From the NCBI GenBank assembly GCA_944323585.1, contig CALUTA010000087.1:1-6427 (forward strand): DNA of 6,427 nucleotides. Reading direction: 5' to 3'. The notes below the pieces were generated by a model. The model worked only from the letters and a program-made list of their open reading frames with translations, was not told where the DNA came from and ran no database searches. This document shows positions 1 to 5,195 of the stretch, piece after piece; positions within the stretch are counted from its first letter, which is position 1, and each line of letters begins with the position of its first letter. Source of the stretch: Candidatus Gastranaerophilales bacterium (GTDB taxonomy: Bacteria > Cyanobacteriota > Vampirovibrionia > Gastranaerophilales > Gastranaerophilaceae). The translations under genes were made by a program, and so were the position numbers.

Positions 1-279
1 GAAAAACCAATTCCATGGGAAGTGCTTGCAAAAGCCCGTGCTATCGAAAATCAGGCTTTTATGGTTGCGCTTACGCAGTGCGGTCCTATAGATGTTAAAA
101 ATTATAATATTGGACACTCAAGAATAATTGATTATCTCGGAAACACAATTTCTGAAATCAAGGGACAGAAAGAAGGCTTCATGACTGCTGTTATAAGCTT
201 TGAAGAAATGGAAAAATACAGAAATGAATGTACCATTCTTGAGGATGTGAAAAATAATTATGAGGTAATAATCAAATGA
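1..279 (+). CDS. Nitrilase-superfamily carbon-nitrogen hydrolase, C-terminal part (5' end outside window)
   Basis: The frame is open from base 1 and gives 92 residues before TGA at 277-279, so the gene starts upstream of the window; the GTG at 22 is an internal Val codon, not a start. The stretch PWEVLAKARAIENQAFMV followed by GHSRIID and LGN matches the C-terminal half of the carbon-nitrogen hydrolase (nitrilase/omega-amidase) family, where 'W..L..ARAIENQ' comes after the catalytic Cys and 'G.S.iid..G' forms a later strand pair. These cytoplasmic enzymes hydrolyse amides or nitriles with a Glu-Lys-Cys triad, and all three catalytic residues should lie in the missing part. The usual NRxG after the ARAIENQ helix is replaced here by TQCG, so the substrate cannot be guessed. 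Its TGA overlaps the ATG of the next gene, implying one operon and coupled translation. The family call is secure; the subfamily is not. Confidence 0.85.
   Translation, partial: EKPIPWEVLAKARAIENQAFMVALTQCGPIDVKNYNIGHSRIIDYLGNTISEIKGQKEGFMTAVISFEEMEKYRNECTILEDVKNNYEVIIK
262..266 (+). promoter_or_regulatory. Ribosome binding site of the PBP4-type gene, inside the preceding CDS
   Basis: GAGGT lies nine bases before the ATG at 276 and within the last codons of the upstream hydrolase gene. It supports 276 as the start and fits translation by ribosomes arriving from the overlapping upstream frame. Confidence 0.6.
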
Positions 280-1628
280 AAAAGTTGCTTTTAACTTTTG
301 TTTTGTTTTTATCAGGATTATCTGCTTATGCAATACCTGCTTCAATAGACAGTGCAATAGAAAATTCAAATATAAATAAAAATGTAGTAGCCGTTTCTGT
401 AAAAAATACAGCAACCGGTAAAACCCTTTATGAACATAATCAAAAAAATCCGATATCGCCGGCTTCTACATTAAAAGTAATCACGGCTACTATTGCTGCA
501 GACACTCTCGGTAAAGATTATCAATTTAAAACCTCTTTTTTAAAAAACAATAATAATGAACTTTTTTTGAAGTTAAGCGCTGATCCTTATTTGACAAGAG
601 GTGACCTTTCCACACTTATGAAAGCTGCAGTAGCAAAAAAAATCATTGAACCTAAAAGAATTTATATTGATGATTTTATTATGGACAGTGTCGAATGGGG
701 AGAAGGATGGCAGTGGGATGACGACTTAAACCCGCTTATGCCCAAATTCAACTCTTACAATCTTGACAGCAACCTTTTAACGGCAATTATTGATCCGAAG
801 GCTAAAGGTGCTCCGGCATCTATAAAACTTAATACATTCTATCCCGTAACTTTTATGAATTTTACTGTTTCGGGCGGAGAAACGAATTCTGTTAAATTTG
901 AACGAAACAACCATATTTCTCCTGATATGATTACAGTTAGCGGTAGTGTTACCGGAAGAACTCAGAAACGTTTTCCGGTAAATTCACCGAAAAGATATTT
1001 TATTATAAAACTCGAGGAAGCTATCAGTGATGCAAAACTTGAATATTACGGTGATTTTCCCCAGAAAAAACTTCCTTCATCAGGGCTTACTTTAATATCA
1101 GAAATAAACCACCCGATTAAATCTGTTTTAACCGGGATATACAAATACAGCAACAATATGATGGCTGAAACGCTTTTTAAAGTAGCTGGCGGAAAGTATG
1201 TTAGCAATACCGGAGCTGTAAAAAATGCTTTGAAAATGGTTGAGGCTTATTGCCAGAAAAACGGGTTAAAATATGAAAATATAAAAATTGTTGATGGAAG
1301 CGGTGTTTCTAAAAACAACCTTATGACTGCTGATTTTATGACCGATTTTCTTGTACTTCAGGCAAAGCGCGAAGACTTTGATGAATTTATGACAATGCTT
1401 CCGACAGCAGGTGAAGGCACATTGCAGGACAGAATGCTGTATTTCAAAGATGTTATTTATGCAAAAACCGGAACTCTGTCTGATATAAGTTCAATCTGCG
1501 GATACCTCAAAACCAGAAACGGCAATATAATTGCTTTTGATATTATGATAAGCGACCCAAAGTCAAGTTCTTCTGACAAGAAAGCTGCAGAAGAACAAAT
1601 AATCCGGGCTATTTACAACAAATATTAA
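276..1628 (+). CDS. dacB: D-alanyl-D-alanine carboxypeptidase/endopeptidase, PBP4 type (peptidase family S13)
   Basis: This 450-residue protein should cut the terminal D-Ala, or D-Ala-mDAP cross-links, of peptidoglycan in the periplasm. Residues 1-19 are a classical signal peptide (Lys-Lys, hydrophobic core, AYA before a likely cut). All three penicillin-binding motifs are present: SxxK as S64-T-L-K67, SxN as S292-N-N294, and KTG at 397-399 within AKTGTLSD. The DGSGVS segment at 340-345 is also typical of S13. Spacing between SxxK and SxN is about 225 residues, the long gap that marks the S13 family with its inserted domain, and total length is near that of E. coli PBP4. No C-terminal amphipathic anchor is evident, so it is probably soluble or loosely bound. 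The start is fixed by the ATGA overlap with the hydrolase gene, a GAGGT site and the signal peptide. Nothing appears broken. The symbol dacB is by family resemblance. Confidence 0.93.
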   Translation: MKKLLLTFVLFLSGLSAYAIPASIDSAIENSNINKNVVAVSVKNTATGKTLYEHNQKNPISPASTLKVITATIAADTLGKDYQFKTSFLKNNNNELFLKLSADPYLTRGDLSTLMKAAVAKKIIEPKRIYIDDFIMDSVEWGEGWQWDDDLNPLMPKFNSYNLDSNLLTAIIDPKAKGAPASIKLNTFYPVTFMNFTVSGGETNSVKFERNNHISPDMITVSGSVTGRTQKRFPVNSPKRYFIIKLEEAISDAKLEYYGDFPQKKLPSSGLTLISEINHPIKSVLTGIYKYSNNMMAETLFKVAGGKYVSNTGAVKNALKMVEAYCQKNGLKYENIKIVDGSGVSKNNLMTADFMTDFLVLQAKREDFDEFMTMLPTAGEGTLQDRMLYFKDVIYAKTGTLSDISSICGYLKTRNGNIIAFDIMISDPKSSSSDKKAAEEQIIRAIYNKY

Positions 1629-1664
1629 ACGGATAAAAACGGATGTAGAAACACAGGATAGGAA

Positions 1665-2495
1665 TTATGCACAACGTGATTTGTTAAGAGCATACACACC
1701 GGCGATAACACCGCTTATGCCGGCTATAATTCCGCCCATAAGAGAGGAATATGTTCTGGATTTTGGAATATATTTTTTGACTATGGAATAATCATTTTTT
1801 AGACCTTCATTGCTTGTCAATGTAGCAAGTTTTTTGTACATAAGATTGGCTCTGTCAGAGATGGCGCGTGTAACTTTTTCCCATTGTTCACTTATTGAGC
1901 GTCCTTTGTCGGGAAGATTTAATATAGCGTTCTCTCTTGCCGAGCGAAATGCAGTTCTGGCCTTTTTGTATTGATTAAGTGGTTCTTTTACAGCAAGCTC
2001 TGCTTCTGCAAATTCTCGTGCAGCAGATTTTAATTCAAGGTATGCATTTGTGTCTTTTGGGTTTTCCGCAACCTTTTTATGTGCATGTTCAAGGCTGTCT
2101 TTCAGTTCTTTATAATGAACATCTTTAAGAGCCTGCTGATATTGGGCTTTCTTAGCTGTAACCTCAGAAACAAAGCTGTCATCAACATTGACTTGTTTTA
2201 CCAGATCGTGCCAGGTTTTTGCCTCGGGAGCTATTTTTTCTTTTGTAATTGCGATTCCGGAGTCACGATATGTTTTGGAAGCCTGTCTTAAATTTTCAAC
2301 AGATTTTTTTTCTTCAGACGTTGCATTTTTCATAGCAGACTGCGAAAAAATACGATCATAAGTTTTGTCATTTTGCATCAAAAGTCTTTCAAGCGAATAT
2401 TTTCTCGGCGCCAAAATATAACCGGCACCAAGTCCCAACCCTGAAGAAATCGCACCAACTCCGCACGGAGATACAGAAACCGTATTTGTACTCAT
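1665..2495 (-). CDS. Unrecognised helix-rich protein with glycine-rich N-terminus and C-terminal membrane helix
   Basis: I do not recognise a characterised family. The 276 residues fall into three parts. Residues 11-29 are glycine-rich and hydrophobic (CGVGAISSGLGLGAGYILA), followed by APRKYSLERLL. Residues about 35-245 are strongly charged and predicted by eye to be helical, with heptad-like runs near 112-142 and 155-190. Residues 249-270 form a glycine-spaced membrane helix (GGIIAGISGVIAG) ending in the basic tail NKSRCA. Both glycine-rich ends could insert in, or pack along, a membrane, leaving the helical middle in solution. The start is supported by AGGAG at 2503-2507 with a seven-base spacer. 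The gene is convergent with the carboxypeptidase gene (36-base gap) and divergent from the glycosyltransferase. I believe similar hypothetical proteins occur in Gastranaerophilales genomes, but that is recall only. Confidence 0.8.
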   Translation of the reverse strand: MSTNTVSVSPCGVGAISSGLGLGAGYILAPRKYSLERLLMQNDKTYDRIFSQSAMKNATSEEKKSVENLRQASKTYRDSGIAITKEKIAPEAKTWHDLVKQVNVDDSFVSEVTAKKAQYQQALKDVHYKELKDSLEHAHKKVAENPKDTNAYLELKSAAREFAEAELAVKEPLNQYKKARTAFRSARENAILNLPDKGRSISEQWEKVTRAISDRANLMYKKLATLTSNEGLKNDYSIVKKYIPKSRTYSSLMGGIIAGISGVIAGVYALNKSRCA

Positions 2496-2502
2496 ACCGA
2501 CA

Positions 2503-2507
2503 CTCCT
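2503..2507 (-). promoter_or_regulatory. Ribosome binding site of the 276-residue protein
   Basis: On the minus strand this reads AGGAG, seven bases upstream of the ATG at 2495-2493. It is the strongest such site in the window and fixes the start. Confidence 0.75.
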
Positions 2508-2562
2508 ATATTCCTCAAATGTAAATCACACTAAACTACCAGTCACATTATTACTCTAAAAT

Positions 2563-2595
2563 TAAATTTTTGTGGTTTTTTACAACAAAAATTTA
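2563..2595. repeat. 11-bp perfect inverted repeat in the divergent intergenic region
   Basis: TAAATTTTTGT at 2563-2573 is matched exactly by ACAAAAATTTA at 2585-2595, with an 11-base centre. The centre lies 84 bases from the start codon of the minus-strand gene and 78 bases from that of the plus-strand glycosyltransferase gene, almost midway. It could be an operator serving both divergent genes or an AT-rich cruciform. Neither flank has the G+C-rich stem expected of a terminator. The symmetry is directly visible; the role is inferred. Confidence 0.55.
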
Positions 2596-2608
2596 CATCT
2601 CGTAACAA

Positions 2609-2638
2609 TTGTGCCAAGCTTAAATTCTATGCTATATT
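2609..2638 (+). promoter_or_regulatory. Possible sigma-70 promoter of the glycosyltransferase gene
   Basis: TTGTGC at 2609-2614 and TATATT at 2633-2638 are 18 bases apart, and the -10 element is preceded by TG one base away (extended -10, TGCTATATT). A start near 2645 would leave a leader of only about 12 bases, placing the GGAG site at its very 5' end. The real promoter may therefore lie further upstream, or the message may be nearly leaderless. The -35 element overlaps the shared 12-mer at 2602-2613. Confidence 0.35.
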
Positions 2639-2644
2639 TGACAT

Positions 2645-2648
2645 GGAG
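2645..2648 (+). promoter_or_regulatory. Ribosome binding site of the glycosyltransferase gene
   Basis: GGAG lies eight bases before the ATG at 2657 and supports that start, where the protein begins directly with the first strand of the GT-A fold (VSIITPT). Confidence 0.6.
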
Positions 2649-2656
2649 ATTACGAT

Positions 2657-3505
2657 ATGGAACCATTGGTAAGTATAATTACGCCAACACTTAATATAGT
2701 AGAAAAAGAACAGGCTGATGAGTTTAATTTGCTTGTAACTCTTCTTGAACTTCAAACATATCCCAGAATTGAGCATATTGTCATAGACGGATCCTCCACT
2801 GATGAAACAATTGATCTACTTAAAGATTATAAAAATAAAGGTTATATTAATTTTTATACAGAAAAAGATACCGGTAAATTTCATGCTCTTAACAAGGGTA
2901 TTATGCGTGCAAAGGGAAAGTACATTTTATTTATAAGCTGTGATGATTTTTACCATGATATTACTGCAATCAGTGATGCAGTATCAGCAATGGAAGCAGA
3001 TAATGCTGATTTTTTGTTTTCTCCTGCTTATTGCAGGCATCCTGAAGGTTATACATTCCTTTTTATGCCGGCTATGTATAATGCATTCCAAGTTTTGCCC
3101 TGTGCACGGCAGGGAATGATATTTAAGCGTTCAATGCTTGAAGAAGAAAAATATTTTGATGAAAAATTCAAAATTATGTCAGATATGGATTTGATCATAA
3201 GACTTTTGCTAAAAGGCAGAAAAGCCATCTTTTTTGAAACCAATTTTACCACTTATAAATTCAGCGAAAAAAGTTACGGAAATGAAGAACAATGCGTCAA
3301 TGAAACAAAATTAATTTATCATAAAAATTTCAGAAACCTTTGTGCTCTCAATGATGAAACTCTTGAAGCGATGGCCAGGTATTCCGAATTCCCGCCGGCG
3401 CTTCTTGATAAACTTGCAGGATGTTTTTCGCCTGATGACAGAGATCTGTTTATGGAACGTTGCGAACAAATGCACCAATTGCGTTTGCAGCAGTTAAGAG
3501 GCTAA
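2657..3505 (+). CDS. Family 2 glycosyltransferase (WcaA-like, GT-A fold)
   Basis: This 282-residue cytoplasmic or membrane-associated enzyme should transfer a sugar from a nucleotide-sugar donor to a surface polysaccharide, glycolipid or protein. The GT2 signatures run in order: VSIITPTLN at 5-13 (first strand), VIDGSSTDET at 42-51 (nucleotide-binding DGSSTD), EKDTGKFHALNKGI at 69-82, then YILFISCDD at 89-97, where D96-D97 would be the metal-binding DxD-like pair (more often preceded by NSD; here SCDD). ARQGMIFKR at 150-158 and MSDMDLIIRLL at 174-184 match the acceptor-side loop and the likely catalytic-base helix of inverting GT2 enzymes. The last 60 residues form a helical tail rich in Leu, Gln and Arg with no membrane segment. 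The gene stands alone between two opposite-strand genes, not in a polysaccharide cluster, so its acceptor cannot be inferred. Confidence 0.9.
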   Translation: MEPLVSIITPTLNIVEKEQADEFNLLVTLLELQTYPRIEHIVIDGSSTDETIDLLKDYKNKGYINFYTEKDTGKFHALNKGIMRAKGKYILFISCDDFYHDITAISDAVSAMEADNADFLFSPAYCRHPEGYTFLFMPAMYNAFQVLPCARQGMIFKRSMLEEEKYFDEKFKIMSDMDLIIRLLLKGRKAIFFETNFTTYKFSEKSYGNEEQCVNETKLIYHKNFRNLCALNDETLEAMARYSEFPPALLDKLAGCFSPDDRDLFMERCEQMHQLRLQQLRG

Positions 3506-3547
3506 ACATTTAAGTTGACCTTTTAAAAACACTCCTAATAGCGCATT

Positions 3548-3585
3548 AAAAAACCGGCATTTTTATGTTTTATTGTCTGCCGGTT
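3548..3585 (-). terminator. Rho-independent terminator of the 484-residue protein gene
   Basis: On the minus strand AACCGGCA (3585-3578) pairs perfectly with TGCCGGTT (3559-3552) across an 18-base A-rich loop, and the second arm runs straight into six Ts (3553-3548). The first arm begins within the TAA stop codon at 3586-3584, so the stem starts as translation ends. The plus-strand reading lacks a following T run, so it should not serve the convergent glycosyltransferase gene as well. The loop is long, but stem and T tract are clear. Confidence 0.8.
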
Positions 3586-5038
3586 AGCCAAATGTTTTGA
3601 AGGAACCTTCAACGTTCTTTTCAATAACTTTTTCAACTGAATCCATTTCTGTTTGAATTGCGTTTTGTTCGGTATCAAGCTGCTGGAGTCGAAGTTCCAA
3701 ATTCTTATCCTGAGCTTGAATAATTTCAATTTTGGCATTTATTTGATCTATAGCCTGATCATAAAGGTATTTTTCGTGTTCGTATTCATTCATTGCATCA
3801 TTATAGGCATCCTGATCGGTAACAGTTGTTGTTGTCAGTGCAAACGTGGAGAAAGTGCCAGATCCGTCATCATTTGGAATTGATATTGAAATGAAGCGTC
3901 CGGAAGAATCTCTTTCAACAAGGCATCCGTCAACAGCTTTAATTTCTTTTACTTTTGTATCGCTTCCGATTGTATAACAGTTGATATTTGTCAAAATATT
4001 ACCGTTTTCATCAGTGTTGTCAGCATTATTTTCCAAATCTGCTTTTTTGTAGAAATATGGTATAGCTTCGCCTGTAGTGGTGTTTTCAACATATCTTACA
4101 TACCATTCATCAGTACCGTATTTTTGTTCCAACTGCTGAATCCAGGCTTGTTCTTCCGTAAGTGCGGCTCTGATTTCTTCGTTTGTAAGACCGCCAAAAT
4201 ACGGGTCATTTTCAAGTCCCGGGTATTCTGTAATACTGGCAATTTGATCGTCAGTCAAATATTCTTTAGAAACTTCATCAATCCAGGCTTCTTTACTGTA
4301 TGTACCGTCACCGTTGCTTTGGACAAGTGTTACAGCATATTCCGGATCTGTCTGAGTGTCGTCATACAAACATATAATCAAATCGTCTTCGGTAATATCA
4401 GGCAAATCAGTTCTTGTGCCATCTTCTGCAAGAGAATAATATCCGCCTGTTGCATCGTCTTTGAAAACTTGTTCCGCTGCGGAAAAATCATCGTTAAACT
4501 TGTAATATTCAAAATTTTCTATATCTTCAGGTGTACATTGTTCAATACCTTTAACTTTTGTTGTTTTTTCAACAAAATAACCGTTATCATCTTCCTGAAC
4601 AGGGTACTCGACACCGTCTATTGTGATGGCGTTTCCAACATAAGCTGTAGTATCTGCTTTTCCAAGTTCTCTCAGTTGAGTGCTTCCTACAAAATAAGCA
4701 TCGTCCTGTACGTTAATAATACTTGTAGACGCAGCAATAGGAACATAATCATCCTGCCATTTTGAAAGATAGCTTAATGTATAAGTTCCATCAGTTTGGG
4801 CAATCATTGCGGTAATTTCGTTAGTCAATGCTCCGTCGTCAAATGTGTAAACAGTTTTGGTGTAACTGTCAACAGAAGGAGGCACCGGTACAGTCATACC
4901 GAGCAGGTCATTATAATAGTTTGCAGACTGATTGGACAATGAAGTACGCTGCTGGTTAATCTGCTGGCCTTCGTACTCAACATTGGTCTTGCGGGCTGTC
5001 AAACCTAAAAATCTAGCTTGTGACGCTGCCATTCCCAT
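3584..5038 (-). CDS. Protein of unknown function with conserved-type N-terminus and C-terminal coiled coil
   Basis: I recognise no characterised domain. Residues 1-47 (MGMAASQARFLGLTARK, then NVEYEGQQINQQRT) form an amphipathic helical start of a type I associate with large families in Gastranaerophilales. Residues 55-400 are acidic and strand-prone, with short recurring phrases such as DGTYTL (83-88) and DGTYSK (244-249), and four scattered Cys (168, 223, 354, 372). Residues 408-475 form a long coiled coil (heptads with I430, I433, I437, L447, L451, L454, I461), ending NVEGSFKTFG. No Sec signal peptide or membrane helix is seen. Helical ends around a variable acidic middle recall flagellar/needle-type self-assembling proteins, but this is an analogy of shape. 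The start at 5038 has AAGGA eleven bases upstream; ATG two codons later (M3) is a possible alternative. An intrinsic terminator follows, so the gene is probably monocistronic. Confidence 0.82.
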   Translation of the reverse strand: MGMAASQARFLGLTARKTNVEYEGQQINQQRTSLSNQSANYYNDLLGMTVPVPPSVDSYTKTVYTFDDGALTNEITAMIAQTDGTYTLSYLSKWQDDYVPIAASTSIINVQDDAYFVGSTQLRELGKADTTAYVGNAITIDGVEYPVQEDDNGYFVEKTTKVKGIEQCTPEDIENFEYYKFNDDFSAAEQVFKDDATGGYYSLAEDGTRTDLPDITEDDLIICLYDDTQTDPEYAVTLVQSNGDGTYSKEAWIDEVSKEYLTDDQIASITEYPGLENDPYFGGLTNEEIRAALTEEQAWIQQLEQKYGTDEWYVRYVENTTTGEAIPYFYKKADLENNADNTDENGNILTNINCYTIGSDTKVKEIKAVDGCLVERDSSGRFISISIPNDDGSGTFSTFALTTTTVTDQDAYNDAMNEYEHEKYLYDQAIDQINAKIEIIQAQDKNLELRLQQLDTEQNAIQTEMDSVEKVIEKNVEGSFKTFG

Positions 5039-5048
5039 AGCCGTCCAG

Positions 5049-5090
5049 TTCCTTTCCGTTTAGTTCCATTATTCTGTTATACGGAAAGAA
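5049..5090 (-). promoter_or_regulatory. Leader hairpin that would mask the ribosome binding site of the 484-residue gene
   Basis: On the minus strand CTTTCCGT (5088-5081) is exactly complementary to ACGGAAAG (5059-5052), separated by 21 bases. A U-G and a U-A pair can extend the stem by two, so that the second arm takes in the whole AAAGGA Shine-Dalgarno site about 11 bases before the ATG at 5038. If both arms are transcribed, the folded form would hide the site and the open form expose it. The pairing is visible; the regulatory effect, and whether transcription starts upstream of 5090, are inferred. Confidence 0.45.
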
Positions 5091-5120
5091 TACCCTATAA
5101 CTTTAGTAATTACGGGAATT

Positions 5121-5140
5121 TTGTTACAAAATTGTAACAA
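5121..5140. promoter_or_regulatory. 20-bp operator-like palindrome upstream of the 484-residue gene
   Basis: TTGTTACAA (5121-5129) and TTGTAACAA (5132-5140) are perfect reverse complements with two bases between. It overlaps a second symmetric unit, ACAATTGT at 5137-5144, so TTGT/ACAA half-sites are packed in series. The two-base loop and the lack of a following T run argue against a terminator. Compact dyads of this kind are typical of homodimeric repressor or activator sites, but I cannot name the regulator. It lies 83-102 bases upstream of the ATG at 5038, and just beyond the stop of the upstream metalloprotease gene. Confidence 0.6.
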
Positions 5141-5195
5141 TTGTGGTTAAAAAAGATAAAATACATGTTGATAAATATATGATTAGGTATACACT

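Noticed and set aside
22..279. GTG at 22 as the start of a small 85-residue gene
   Set aside because: The frame is open back to base 1 and the residues before it (PW at 13-18) belong to the family motif, so it is an internal Val.
118..414. 98-codon minus-strand open frame across the hydrolase/carboxypeptidase junction
   Set aside because: Both overlapping plus-strand genes are clear family members; this frame encodes a low-complexity Leu/Phe/Lys product.
1627..1644. Direct repeat AAACGGAT at 1627-1634 and 1637-1644 after the carboxypeptidase gene
   Set aside because: Only eight bases with a ten-base period in a 36-base gap. There is no hairpin or T run, so it is not a terminator and probably chance.
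3083..3118. Competing inverted repeats (CCCTG/CAGGG and CATTCC/GGAATG) inside the glycosyltransferase gene
   Set aside because: They fall on the conserved ARQGMIF-coding region, have short arms and need no explanation beyond codon choice.
4124..4765. 213-codon plus-strand open frame
   Set aside because: It lies wholly antisense to the 484-residue gene. Its Phe/Cys/Ile-rich product is what the complement of acidic codons gives, and it has no ribosome binding site or recognisable domain.
5150..5195. Possible terminator for the metalloprotease gene
   Set aside because: The minus strand has a T-rich run (5160-5149) but I could find no stem of more than about four pairs before it.
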